A DNA stretch of 64,000 bases. Origin: Symsagittifera roscoffensis (lineage: Eukaryota; Xenacoelomorpha; Acoela; Convolutidae). Position numbers and translations under genes: made by a program. The notes beneath the pieces are model-generated. The model worked only from the letters and a program-made list of their open reading frames with translations, did not search any database and had not been told where the DNA came from. Below are positions 42,821 through 56,180 of this stretch, piece after piece. Positions within the stretch are counted from its first letter, which is position 1. The number at the start of each line of letters is the position of its first letter. The stretch lies in the NCBI RefSeq assembly GCF_963678635.1, contig NC_087064.1, positions 56,430,338 through 56,494,337 of the forward strand, read 5' to 3'.

Positions 42821-45800
42821 TGCTTTTTGACATTTTAGTGAAAAAAAACAGAAGCCTCTACTCGGTAATTATCAGCCTTCAAGTATTTTTTCTCTCAGCT
42901 CAATAGAAATTACCTTAATGAGCTGTTGTTTAAAAAATCTGTTTCTTACCTTATTTTTTTTTGTTTTTGCTAGTGTTTTTACGAATAAAATAAAATAATC
43001 AATAAAATTAAAGTTAAAAAACAATTATCAATATACTTTTTGTGGAAATTTTTTTTCTGTCTTTCGGAAGTCAAAAACTTAATGAAAGAATGTTGAGATT
43101 AAAAATGTTGTCTTTAATTTTAGTTTTAGTTAATTTTAGTTAATTTTAGATTAGTTCGCTGCAGGAGATTGATTTCATTTTTTTTGCGTAAATTATTAAC
43201 AAAATGAGAAAAAAATGTTTCTCAATGATATTTCAAAAAATTTCAAGTGAACCAACAGAAATGTTAATTTCCAAGAAAAATTTTGTAATCAAAAGAATTC
43301 TTATGCGTTTCCGGAAAAAATATGTTTCTATTACGCTCTTGTCATCAGTTAAGACTAAGTTTTCGTCAATTTTAATAGAAGTGAATATAAAAATTATTTT
43401 TTAGAATAAAAAAAATTACACGCCTCTGCTCGGTAACTCATCAGCCTTCAAGTAACCTTTTTCTCTGCTGAATAGAGAATAGGTGACTGAGCCGCTTTTT
43501 TGAACTGTTGTTTTTCTTTTTTTCCAACGTTGTTTCCAATTTTAGCAAAAAATTATCAATGATGCTTCTGTGTAGAGTTTTGCTACTGTTTCAGATTGAA
43601 AAGTTTTCCTAATGATAACAAAAAACTGCTGTCTTCTTTCAAACTATTTTGAGGTCTGGTCTGCAAGAATATACTTGGTTGCAAAAGGTTGATTTAAAAA
43701 GGTTTGGTCCAACCAAAAGTGAAAATTTGAAGAAAAAAAAAATTTGAGTGCTAAGGATATTCGAAACTTTTGTTTGCTTTGACCAAAAAATTTTGTTCAA
43801 TCTGCAAGTAACTGCCTGATTTATTTTAATCAAAACAAACTACATGCAACCGCTATTATTTTAATAAATAAATTTGAAATCACTTAAACATTTGGTAAAA
43901 ATCAAAAAAAGATTAAAAAAACTGAGCAGTTCGCTTAGTCAATAAATATTTGGTCAAGTGCTAATTGTTAAATGAGTGAATTTTTCTGTTAATTGTTACC
44001 TAAATGTGTATCAAGGCACTTTTAATTTTTTGACGGCGTTCTATTGTAACGAAAACTTTTTCCATTCATAAACCAGCGAAAAAAACTATATCTTTATTTC
44101 TGTAACTACTCTAACCAAACGGAAGGTGAAAAAACATGAAACAATTCAGATCTATCACTTAACTTTTTTGAATTTATTATCTAAAAATTTGTGTTTCTTA
44201 TCTAAAAATTGTGTCTGCTTTTTGACATTTTAGTGAAAAAAAAAACAGAAGCCTCTACTCGGTAATTATCAGCCTTCAAGTATTTTTTCTCTCAGCTCAA
44301 TAGAAATTACCTTAATGAGCTGTTGTTAAAAAAATCTGTTTCTTACCTTATTTTTTTTTGTTTTTGCTAGTGTTTTTACGAATAAAATAGAATAACCAAT
44401 AAAATTAAAGTTAAAAAACAATTATCAATATACTTTTTGTGGAATTTTTTTTTCTGTCTTTCGGAAGTCAAAAAATTAATGAAAGAATGTTGAGATTAAA
44501 AATGTTGTCTTTAATTTTAGTTTTAGTTAATTTTAGTTAATTTTAGATTAGTTCGCTGCAGGAGATTGATTTCATTTTTTTTGCGTAAATTATTAACAAA
44601 ATGAGAAAAAAAAGTTTCTCAATGATATTTCAAAAAATTTCAAGTGAACCAACAAAAATGTTAATTTCCAAGAAAAATTTTGTAATCAAAAGAATTCTTA
44701 TGCGTTTCCGGAAAAAAATTAGTTTCTATTACGCTTTTGTCATCAGTTAAGACTAAGTCTTCGTCAATTTTAATAGAAGTGAATATAAAAATTATTTTTT
44801 AGTATAAAAAAAGTTACACGCCTCTGCTCGGTAACTCATCAGCCTTCAAGTAACCTTTTTCTCTGCTGAATAGAGAATAGGTGACTGAGCCGCTTTTTTG
44901 AACTGTTCTTTTTCTTTTTTTTCCAACGTTGTTTCCAATTTTAGCGAAAAATTATCAATGATGCTTCTGTGTAGAGTTTTGCTACTGTTTCAGATTGAAA
45001 AATTTTCCTTATGATAACAAAAAACTGCTGTCTTCTTTCAAACTATTTTGAGGTCTGGTCTGCAAGAATATACTTGGTTGCAAAAGGTTGATTTAAAAAG
45101 GTTTGGTCCAACAAAAGTTGAAAATTTGAAGAAAAAAAAATTGAGTGCTAAGGATATTCGGAACTTTTGTTTGCTTTGACCAAAAAATTTTGTTCAATCT
45201 GCAAGTAACTGCCTGATTTATTTTAATCAAAACAAACTACATGCAACCGCTATTATTTTAATAAATAAATTTGAAATCACTTAAACATTTGGTAAAAATC
45301 AAAAAAAGATTAAAAAAACTGAGCAGTTTGCTTAGTCAATAAATTTTTGGTCAAGTACTAATTGTTAAATGAGTGAATTTTTCTGTTAATTGTTACCTAA
45401 ATGTGTATCAAGGCACTTTTAATTTTTTGACGGCGTTCTATTGTAACGAAAATTTTTTCCATTCATAAACCAGCGAAAAAAACTATATCTTTATTTCTGT
45501 AACTACTCTAACCAAACGGAAGGTGAAAAAACATGATACAATTCAGATCTATCACTTAACTTTTTTGAATTTATTATCTAAAAATTTGTGTTTCTTATCT
45601 AAAAATTGTGTCTGCTTTTTGACATTTTAGTGAAAAAAAAACAGAAGCCTCTACTCGGTAATTATCAGCCTTCAAGTATTTTTTCTCTCAGCTCAATAGA
45701 AATTACCTTAATGAGCTGTTGTTAAAAAAATCTGTTTCTTACCTTATTTTTTTTTGTTTTTGCTAGTGTTTTTACGAATAAAATAGAATAACCAATAAAA

Positions 45801-48385
45801 TTAAAGTTAAAAAACAATTATCAATATACTTTTTGTGGAATTTTTTTTTCTGTCTTTCGGAAGTCAAAAACTTAATGAAAGAATGTTGAGATTAAAAATG
45901 TTGTCTTTAATTTTAGTTTTAGTTAATTTTAGTTAATTTTAGATTAGTTCGCTGCAGGAGATTGATTTCATTTTTTTTGCGTAAATTATTAACAAAATGA
46001 GAAAAAAAAGTTTCTCAATGATATTTCAAAAAATTTCAAGTGAACCAACAAAAATGTTAATTTCCAAGAAAAATTTTGTAATCAAAAGAATTCTTATGCG
46101 TTTCCGGAAAAAAATTAGTTTCTATTACGCTTTTGTCATCAGTTAAGACTAAGTCTTCGTCAATTTTAATAGAAGTGAATATAAAAATTATTTTTTAGTA
46201 TAAAAAAAGTTACACGCCTCTGCTCGGTTACTCATCAGCCTTCAAGTAACCTTTTTCTCTGCTGAATAGAGAATAGGTGACTGAGCCGCTTTTTTGAACT
46301 GTTCTTTTTCTTTTTTTCCAACGTTGTTTCCAATTTTAGCGAAAAATTATCAATGATGCTTCTGTGTAGAGTTTTGCTACTGTTTCAGATTGAAAAGTTT
46401 TCCTAATGATAACAAAAAACTGCTGTCTTCTTTCAAACTATTTTGAGGTCTGGTCTGCAAGAATATACTTGGTTGCAAAAGGTTGATTTAAAAAGGTTTG
46501 GTCCAACCAAAGTTGAAAATTTGAAAAAAAAAAATTGAGTGCTAAGGATATTCGGAACTTTTGTTTGCTTTGACCAAAAAATTTTGTTCAATCTGCAAGT
46601 AACTGCCTGATTTATTTTAATCAAAACAAACTACATGCAACCGCTATTATTTTAATAAATAAATTTGAAATCACTTAAACATTTGGTAAAAATCAAAAAA
46701 AGATTAAAAAAACTGAGCAGTTTGCTTAGTCAATAAATTTTTGGTCAAGTACTAATTGTTAAATGAGTGAATTTTTCTGTTAATTGTTACCTAAATGTGT
46801 ATCAAGGCACTTTTAATTTTTTGACGGCGTTCTATTGTAACGAAAATTTTTTCCATTCATAAACCAGCAAAAAAAACTATATCTTTATTTCTGTAACTAC
46901 TCTAACCAAACGGAAGGTGAAAAAACATGATACAATTCAGATCTATCACTTAACTTTTTTGAATTTATTATCTAAAAATTTGTGTTTCTTATCTAAAAAT
47001 TGTGTCTGCTTTTTGACATTTTAGTGAAAAAAAAAACAGAAGCCTCTACTCGGTAATTATCAGCCTTCAAGTATTTTTTCTCTCAGCTCAATAGAAATTA
47101 CCTTAATGAGCTGTTGTTAAAAAAATCTGTTTCTTACCTTATTTTTTTTTTGTTTTTGCTAGTGTTTTTACGAATAAAATAGAATAACCAATAAAATTAA
47201 AGTTAAAAAACAATTATCAATATACTTTTTGTGGAATTTTTTTTTCTGTCTTTCGGAAGTCAAAAACTTAATGAAAGAATGTTGAGATTAAAAATGTTGT
47301 CTTTAATTTTAGTTTTAGTTAATTTTAGTTAATTTTAGATTAGTTCGCTGCAGGAGATTGATTTCATTTTTTTTGCGTAAATTATTAACAAAATGAGAAA
47401 AAAAAGTTTCTCAATGATATTTCAAAAAATTTCAAGTGAACCAACAAAAATGTTAATTTCCAAGAAAAATTTTGTAATCAAAAGAATTCTTATGCGTTTC
47501 CGGAAAAAAATTAGTTTCTATTACGCTTTTGTCATCAGTTAAGACTAAGTCTTCGTCAATTTTAATAGAAGTGAATATAAAAATTATTTTTTAGTATAAA
47601 AAAAGTTACACGCCTCTGCTCGGTAACTCATCAGCCTTCAAATAACCTTTTTCTCTGCTGAATAGAGAATAGGTGACTGAGCCGCTTTTTTGAACTGTTC
47701 TTTTTCTTTTTTTCCAACGTTGTTTCCAATTTTAGCGAAAAATTATCAATGATGCTTCTGTGTAGAGTTTTGCTACTGTTTTAGATTGAAAAGTTTTCCT
47801 AATGATAACAAAAAACTGCTGTCTTCTTTCAAACTATTTTGAGGTCTGGTCTGCAAGAATATACTTGGTTGCAAAAGGTTGATTTAAAAAGGTTTGGTCC
47901 AACCAAAGTTGAAAATTTGAAAAAAAAAATTGAGTGCTAAGGATATTCGGAACTTTTGTTTGCTTTGACCAAAAAATTTTGTTCAATCTGCAAGTAACTG
48001 CCTGATTTATTTTAATCAAAACAAACTACATGCAACCGCTATTATTTTAATAAATAAATTTGAAATCACTTAAACATTTGGTAAAAATCAAAAAAAGATT
48101 AAAAAAACTGAGCAGTTTGCTTGGTCAATAAGTTTTTGGTCAAGTACTAATTGTTAAATGAGTGAATTTTTCTGTTAATTGTTACCTAAATGTGTATCAA
48201 GGCACTTTTAATTTTTTGACGGCGTTCTATTGTAACGAAAATTTTTTCCATTCATAAACCAGCGAAAAAAACTATATCTTTATTTCTGTAACTACTCTGA
48301 CCAAACGGAAGGTGAAAAAACATGATACAATTCAGATCTATCAACTAAGTTTTTTGAATTTATTATCTAAAAATTTGTGTTTCTT
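42821..48385 (+). repeat. Four tandem copies of a 1395-bp unit
   Basis: Units start TGCTTTTTGACATTTTAGTG at 42821, 44216, 45613 and 47007, so the periods are 1397, 1394 and 1395 or within a base or two of this. Copies 2-4 look nearly identical; copy 1 is slightly more divergent. Each contains GAAGCCTCTACTCGGTAATT, CACGCCTCTGCTCGGTAACT and GAGGTCTGGTCTGCAAGAAT. Frames through the unit are broken by poly-A length changes, so it is not a repeated gene. Confidence 0.95.
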
Positions 48386-50130
48386 AACAAAAAGACAAAG
48401 TACTACATGTTTTGACTTGCTTGCTTGTTTATAGTTGTTTTCTTGTGTAAAAATTTGTTTTCATTGTTATTTCTTCTAAAAACTCCAATTTTACATCTTT
48501 GATTGGAAAATCAGAACAAATTTTGATTTGAGGTTTGATCTTGTGCGCTTCAAGTTACCTGATAAAATTATAAAATTTTCTTTCAAATTGAAAAAAAAAA
48601 CCTTCAGAGTTTCTTTTTTTTAAGCAAAATTCACCTCAAAAGAGACTGTTTCTAACAAAATTTTGAATTGCAATGTAAACGCTAGAAGATATAAAGTAAA
48701 TAAAATCAATAGGCCGGCAGAAGATGTGAAAATTGGTTTTTATATAAAAAAAAACGTTTTTCGATGTTATAACTGTTTTAAATTCTTAATTGTTTTACTA
48801 TTGAAAAACTATCCTAATTTAAAACTATGTTTTGATAATCAGAAACGGTCTGTTGAAGCAGAATTCTGTTTTTAATCCTTTTCCATGATGGGCCAAAAAA
48901 TTGTTCCAAAATGAAAATATTTTCTAAAAAAATCAAAAATTTTTTAAAAAAATCAAATTTTTTTTTTTCACTTTTCTTCACAATTTTTCACTTGTCCATA
49001 TTTGAAACTGCAACCAAACCCCAAAATTAAACAACAAAATTTGTTGTTGGTTGTGATATCACATGCTCAATTTCCATAAAAAGCACCATATATGGTGCGA
49101 CGTATGGTTTGATGATGGAAAAAAATTAAAATCTAATAAAAGTGTATTTTGCACTACAGATACTTTTTCTCAGTCATTTTTGTCAATTAACCTCTATTTT
49201 TACGGTTTTCTAGAGAAAAAAAAATTAGAAAAAAAGTTTGGTGAAAAATCTATTTCATACGTAGCACCATATATGTTCCGACGTATGATTTGCATGGTGA
49301 AAATTTTTGATATTTTACCAACAGCTTGCATTTCTAGCATTTCCAACATGTACTTTTTGCATCTCTTGCATCGTAAAAACTGTTTGAATTCGTGACTGAC
49401 TAAGGTATGAACTGATTTGTTTTTGATTCATTAGACTCAATTTTAAGTACTAGTTACAAAAAAAAACAATAATATAGTCAAAAGTGTGCCAGGGATAACT
49501 AACTATTCAGATAGTAGACATTAAAATCCTTCAAAAAATGTCTGAAAGCTAATTTTACTACTGGAGTCGCAATTTGGCCAAATATGCGAGCACTTTATAT
49601 TAGGTCCCTCTGAATCAATTAGCCTCTTGAAAATATGCCAGAAGTTATATGCCAGAAATATTTCGCTTGTTTTTCAAATTTTTTCTTGAAATTCTCTTTT
49701 TTATTGTGTGATATATTTATCCTCATATTTATCCTGATACATATATTTATTTATAAAAAATTGTATAAAAAGGAAAAAAGATTGCCGAGTTTGAAACATT
49801 AGCTCCGTTTTAAAAAATTGAGCAGTTTAATTAGACTCGTTTCGGTCGTGCTAGCATTGTAATATGCACGCGCGGTAGGGCAAACGTAGGTCCAGAGATC
49901 GATACCCTAAATGAACTGATGTTGATCTGATTGAAACACAAAACCACCCCAAGCATATGTATTCCTCATATTAATCGAAAGTCGAAACATTATAGAGAAA
50001 CAATTTTGAAAACTGGAATTATCATTCACAAAAGATAATAGACAACATTTGCCAGCAGTTTTCAACAATTTGTTTTGATGCACACGATCGTTTAAGGCCA
50101 TTTACTCTGTAATTTCTGTTTTTCTTAAAT
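48386..50130 (+). repeat. Segment S, copy 1
   Basis: Follows the 1.4-kb unit in three places (48386, about 56180 and about 59545). Contains GACAAAGTACTACATGTTTT, AAACGGTCTGTTGAAGCAGA, the GCACCATATATGGTGCGACG dyad and GCGCGGTAGGGC(A/G)AACGTAG. A 70-codon frame in copies 1 and 2 begins only with TTG or ATC and is shifted in copy 3, so I do not call a gene. Confidence 0.9.
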
Positions 50131-50140
50131 TTTTGTTCCG

Positions 50141-50545
50141 ACTTTCGATACGAAAATAACGGAATATTTGTGCTCGGATAGGGTTTTTTTCTTCAGAAAA
50201 ATTTCGACTTTTTAACTAACCATTTTTGACGGAATTTTTTCATATCATTCAAAAGGTATTATTGTCCTGAGCTTAAATTTGAAAAAATATTTCACCTGTG
50301 ATCATTTTTTGTTAAGTTAAGGGGTTTTAAAATTTGGTATTTTGGCCTATTTGGGACAATTAACGCGCTATTTGATTCGCGCTGTTAACGCATAAGCGGA
50401 GAATTAATCCGTCTTGGAAATTGTTCCAATTAAGTTGAAGGAAGCTTCTTTGTCATAATTGGTTTGTTACTCGGAGCAAAACTTGTTACTTCGTAATTTC
50501 TATGGCGTGTGGGGGGGGGGGTGGTGATTTTCACAAAAAACTCAA
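50141..50545 (+). repeat. R-B copy, left two-thirds
   Basis: GTTCCGACTTTCGATACGAA through ACGCGCTATTTGATTCGCGC to ATGGCGTGTG followed by a run of ten G or so. It then leaves the family consensus. Confidence 0.8.
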
Positions 50546-51112
50546 ATTTAAAAAACCAAAATTAGTTTTTTTTGTTATTTTTTTTAGATTTTTTCATCTT
50601 TAATTTTTTTCAGCGCCTTTTTGGCAATAAAACTCAATAAATATCATTTTTCTTATCCTGTTCCTTTTTCAAAATGTAACTGTTTTTGCGCATAACTAAT
50701 TGAATTACAACAACAATTTTGTCTAAGTACTAGGATATCAAGCTTTCGTTCAAATCTTATCATCACACCGCGGACTATAAAAATGGCCCAACTTTTTAGT
50801 TTTATAAATTAATTTGGTCGGAACTGTCGGTGCTACTTGCACAGCAGCAGTCTATCAATGCCTATATGTTTTTTAGATTCCTGGCCATCATAATCGTTCC
50901 TGACTTAATTGAGGCAAACTAAATCGGTTATGTTAATTCCGTATGCGACTCAATTTATATCAGCTAACTAAGTGCTTAATTAAATTAGCACTAATTATTT
51001 GATATTGGCGGTGCCAAATTCATAGTCTCTAAAAAATATTATCAAACGAGACCAGGGAAAGGGCTGTCGGAATGTTCGAAAGTTTGCTGTAACATACGAG
51101 CAGACTTGTTGT

Positions 51113-51350
51113 TCCGATTTTTGATACGAAAGTAACGGAATATTTGTGCTCGGGGTTCGGGGTGGGTTTTTTTTCTTCAGAAAGATTTTAATTTTCCAAT
51201 TTGCCATTTTCGACTAAATTTTTAAACATCATTCAAAAAGTATTGTTTTCCTGAGCTAAAAGATAATTCACTTTTTCAGTGATTTTTTATTTTCGTAAGT
51301 TATGGGGGTTTAAAATGCCATTTTGGCCAATTTGGGACAATTAACGCGCG
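51113..51350 (+). repeat. R-B copy truncated at the ACGCGCG core
   Basis: Starts GTTCCGATTTTTGATACGAA and stops at GGGACAATTAACGCGCG, where it joins the 1.4-kb unit (GAAGTCTTTC...). The same junction is found at about 58420. Confidence 0.85.
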
Positions 51351-52667
51351 GAAGTCTTTCAGAAGTCAAAAACTTAATGAAAGAATGTTGAGATTAATAA
51401 TATTGTCTTTATTTTTAGTTTATTAATGTTTGCTGGAAATGCAATCGCTGCAGGAGATTGATTTCATTTTTTTGCGTAAATTAATAACAAAATGAAAAAG
51501 AAATGTTTCTTAATGATATTTCAAAAATTTCAAGTAAACCAACAAAAATGTCAATTTCCAAGAAAAATTTTGTAATAAAAAGAATTCTTATGCGTTTACG
51601 GAAAAAAGTCAGTTTCTATTACGCTCTTGTCATCAGTTAAGACTAAGTCTTCGTCAATTTTAAGAGAAGTGAAAAAAAAAACAATTTTTTTGTAGAAAAA
51701 AAATTACACGCCTCTGCTCGGTAACTCATCAGCCTTCAAGCAACCTTTTTCTCTGCTTAATAGAGAACAGGTGACTGAGCCGCTTTTTTGAACTGTTGTT
51801 TTTCTTTTTTTCCAACGTTGTTTCCAATTTTAGCGAAAAACTATCAATGATGCTTCTGTGTAGAGTTTTGCTACTGTTTCAGATTAAAAAATTTTCCTAA
51901 TGATAACAAAAAACTGCTGTCTTCTTTGAGGTCTGGTCTGCAAAAATATACTTGGTTGCAAAAGGTTGATTAAAAAAGGTTTGGTCCAACCAAAGTTAAA
52001 AATTTGAAAAGAAAAAACTAATTTGAGTGCTAAGGATATTCGAAAGTTTTGTTTGCTTTGACCAAAACATTTGTTCAATCTGCAAGTAACTGCCTGATTT
52101 CTTTTAATCAAAACAAACTACATGCAACCGCTATTATTTTAATAAATAAATTTGGAATCACTTAAACATTTGGTAAAAATCAAAAAAAGATTAAAAAAAC
52201 TGAGCAGTTCGCTTAGTCAATAAATATTTGGTCAAGTGCTAATTGTTAAATGAGTGAATTTTTCTGTTAATTGTTACCTAAATGTGTATCAAGGCACTTT
52301 AAATTTTTTGACGGCGTTCTATTGTAATGAAAATTTTTTCCATTCATAAACCAGCGAAAAAAACTATATCTTTATTTCTGTAACTACTCTAACCAAACGG
52401 AAGGTGAAAAAACATGATACAATTCAGATCTATCAATTAAGTTTTTTGAATTTGTTATCTAAAAATTTGTGTTTCTTAACAAAAAGACAAAGTACTACAT
52501 GTTTTGACTTGTTTGCTTGTTTATAGTTGTTTTCTTGTGTAAAAATTTGTTTTCATTGTTATTTCTTCTAAAAACTCCAATTTTACATCTTTGTTTGGAA
52601 AATCAGAACAAATTTTGATTTGAGGTTTGATCTTGTGCGCTTCAAGTTATCTGATAAAATTATAAAA
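51351..52667 (+). repeat. Partial 1.4-kb unit plus start of segment S
   Basis: Corresponds to the right-hand 1.1 kb of the 1395-bp unit and the first 200 bp of segment S. At 52667 (TTATAAAAT) it switches to the 179-bp array (CCATGAAAAAAGAGGCG). Confidence 0.85.
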
Positions 52668-53110
52668 TCCATGAAAAAAGAGGCGAAATCGGCAGAGACC
52701 TGGGACGTAACACGATTTTACAAAAAAGCCATTTTTTCACTTGAAAATTGATAACACAAAAACTAGGAAGAATTAACCAATGGCCATTATATCAAAATCA
52801 AGATATGATATTGGGCTACATATGGCAACAAATAGTTTTGAATAGTTCTTCGAGACACAGGAGAAATAAACAAAGCAGTGGGGCGAGCCACGATTTTTCA
52901 AAAAAAAAGTAACTTTTCACTAAAAAATTAATTGCGCAAAAACTAGGAAACTTTAACCAATGGCCATTATATCAATATCAAGCTACGATATTGGGCTACA
53001 GATAGCAACAAACATTTTTGAATAGTTCTTCGAGACAGAGGCGAAATAGTCAAAGCCGTGGCACGAACCACGATTTCTCAAAAAAACCAATTTTTCACTA
53101 AAAATTTATT
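52668..53110 (+). repeat. 179-bp array, second locus (three monomers)
   Basis: CACGAT landmarks at 52711, 52889 and 53069. It aligns with 40880-41530 but lacks precisely one monomer, the equivalent of the one around 41277. Confidence 0.88.
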
Positions 53111-54797
53111 TACTCAAAAACCAGGAAATATTAATCGACGGCTGATAAATCGAAACAAAGCCACAACAAATATCAACCAATGCCAAAAAAAATTGGACAA
53201 AAAACAAACATTGAAATGAAAAAACAGTCATTTTGATCGAGAAAAAAGGTAATTTTGAGCTCCGTTACTCCCCCAATAGGAGCAAAAACAAGACATTCGG
53301 ACTGAAAATTGCAAAGAAATCCTCGCAAAGAACTGAGGAGTCTATTCCTATCAAAAAAAAAATATTAAACAAAAGAGAATTTTTTTAGCATTCTTCAAGA
53401 GCTTCAAGTCTTTTTCTGCTAGCAATTGAAAAAAAATTTGGGTAGGGAATGACACATACTTCGTACCCTGGAGGAAGAAAAAATCCTTTTTCTTGTTCTG
53501 TAATTTCCTAGAGTTTTTTCCAATTAATATCTTCAAATAGGCACATATTGATGTTAACTACACAGTTTTGATAAGTGAGACTTATTTTTTTTACAATTTT
53601 GAAACAAATGAGAGCAAAAATCGATTTTTTTGCCTATTCATTCAAAAAACACATATGCCTCTTCTCGGTGAACCATCAATATTCAGATAATTTTTTTTGC
53701 TGGAAATATATGAGAGACTCTGATTGAAGCGATGTTGTGCAATGAGCTTTCTTCGTTTGTTTTCTACAATGCCGCTTTCACTCAAAGTATTTTAAAGCGT
53801 ACAAGCGTCAAATTGATTGCAAAATTTGATTGAAAAAATTATTGTTAAAAAATTTAACAAATTTTAAAGAAAAACATTTTGTGTTTTAAAGATGATTTTT
53901 ATTGAAATTTTATAAAAACCAGCAAAAATAGTTTAATCAGCAGATGATTGCCTGATTTTTTATGGTCAAAACATTTTTTTCAAAAAACCCTCTAAGACTG
54001 CTGTTCACTACACTGTTCTGACCAGTAGGACATTGGCTTCACAATGTTAAAAGAACTCAAAAGCAAGTTTTAGTGTAGAATTTGGGTTTCGTTTTTTCAG
54101 AAAGTCAAAAGTCTTCGTTTGTTTTCTACAATGCCGCTTTCACTCAAAGTATTTTAAAGCGTACAAGCGTCAAATTGATTGCAAAATTTGATTGAAAAAA
54201 TTATTGTTAAAAAATTAAACAAATTTTAAAGAAAAACATTTTGTGTTTTAAAGATGATTTTTATTGAAATTTTATACAAACCAGCAAAAATAGTTTAATC
54301 AGCAGATGATTGCCTGATTTTTTATGGTCAAAACATTGTTTTCAAAAAACCCTCTAAGACTGCTGTTCACTACACTGTTCTGACCAGTAGGACATTGGCT
54401 TCACAATGTTAAAAGAACTCAAAAGCAAGTTTTAGTGTAGAATTTGGGTTTCGTTTTTTCAGAAAGTCAAAAGTTTTATTGGAACTAAAATAAAAATTGC
54501 CGCTTTCACTCAAAGTATTTTAAAACGTACAAGCGTCCAATCGATTATAAATTTTGATTGAAAAAAGTGTTGTCCAAAACTTAAACAAATTTTAAAGAAA
54601 AACATTTTGTGTCTTAAAAATGATTTTTATTGAAATTTTATTCAAACCAAAAAAAATAATTTAATCAGCAGATGATTGCCTGATTTTTTGTGGGCAAACA
54701 ATTTTTCAAAAAACTCTCTAAGAATGCTGTTCACTACACTGTTCTGACCAGTAGGACATTGACTTCACAATTTTAAAAGAACTCAGAACAAAAAACC
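53111..54797 (+). repeat. Second copy of 41530-42820, with three 361-bp units
   Basis: Collinear with the first locus. The GCCGCTTTCACTCAAAG units begin near 53771, 54132 and 54499, so there are three rather than two, and the first two are almost identical. Confidence 0.88.
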
Positions 54798-56180
54798 TGC
54801 TTTTTGACATTTTAGTGAAAAAAAAACAGAAGCCTCTACTCGGTAATTATCAGCTTTCAAGTTTTTTTTCTCCCAGCTCAATAGAAATTACCTTAATGAG
54901 CTGTTGTTATAAAAATCTGTTTCTTACCTTATTTTTTTTGTTTTTGCTAGTGTTTTTACGAATAAAATAAAATAACCAATCAAATTAAAGTTAAAAAACA
55001 ATTATCAATATACTTTTTGTGGAATTTTTTTTTCTGTCTTTCGGAAGTCAAATACTTAATGAAACAATGTTGAGATTAAAAATGTTGTCTTTAATTTTAG
55101 TTTTAGTTAATTTTAGTTAATTTTAGATTAGTTCGCTGCAGGAGATTGATTTCATTTTTTTTGCGTAAATTATTAACAAAATGAGAAAAAAATGTTTCTC
55201 AATGATATATCAAAAAATTTTAAGTGAACCAACAAAAATGTTAATTTCCAAGAAAAACTTTGTAATCAAAAGAATTCTTATGCGTTTCCGGAAAAAAATT
55301 AGTTTCTATTACGCTCTTGTCATCAGTTAAGACTAAGTCTTCGTCAATTTTAATAGAAGTGAATATAAAAATTTTTTTTAGTAAAAAAAAATTACACACC
55401 TCTGCTCGGTAAATCATCAGCCTTCAAGTAACCTTTTTCTCTGCTGATTAGAGAGTAGGTGACTGAGCCGCTTTTTTGAACTTTTGTTTTTCTTTTTTTC
55501 CAACGTTGTTTCCAATTTTAGCGAAAAATTATCAATGATGCTTCTGTGTAGAGTTTTGCTACTGTTTCAGATTGAAAAATTTTCCTATTGATAACAAAAA
55601 ACTGCTGTCTTCTTTCAAACTATTTTGAGGTCTGGTCTGCAAGAATATACTTGGTTGCAAAAGGTTGATTTGAAAAGGTTTGGTCCAACCAAAGTTGAAA
55701 ATTTGAAAAAAAAAAAAATTTGAGTGCTAAGGATATTCGAAAGTTTTGTTTGCTTTGACCAAAAAATTTTGTTCAATCTGCAAGTAACTGCCTGATTTGT
55801 TTTAATCAAAACAAACTACATGCAACCGCTATTATTTTAATGAATAAATTTGAAATCACTTAAACATTTGGTAAAAATCAAAAAAAGATTAAAAAAACTG
55901 AGCAGTTCGCTTAGTCAATAAATATTTGGTCAAGTGCTAATTGTTAAATGAGTGAATTTTTCTGTTAATTGTTACCTAAATGTGTATCAAGGCACTTTTA
56001 ATTTTTTGACGGCGTTCTATTGTAACGAAAACTTTTTCCATTCATAAACCAGCGAAAAAAACTTTATCTTTATTTCTGTAACTACTCTAACCAAACGGAA
56101 GGTGAAAAAACATGATACAATTCAGATCTATCAACTAAATTTTTTGAATTTATTATCTAAAAATTTGTGTTTCTTAACAA
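54798..56180 (+). repeat. Single 1.4-kb unit, second locus
   Basis: One unit starting TGCTTTTTGACATTTTAGTG at 54798, where the first locus has four. Confidence 0.92.

Noticed and set aside
43639-43833. 64-codon minus-strand frame repeated in every 1.4-kb unit (46433, 47834, 51884, 55615)
   Set aside because: The frame is broken or altered by homopolymer changes between copies and shows no domain. It is conserved only because the DNA unit is recently duplicated.
48663-48875. 70-codon frame repeated at 56454-56666
   Set aside because: It starts only at TTG or ATC, not ATG. In the third copy (about 59830) the frame is shifted by poly-A length change, so it is not maintained as protein.
49868-49905. 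tRNA-like GCGCGGTAGGGC...GATCGATACC, present in three copies
   Set aside because: No A box in the correct place and no foldable cloverleaf. Its conservation is explained by segment S duplication.
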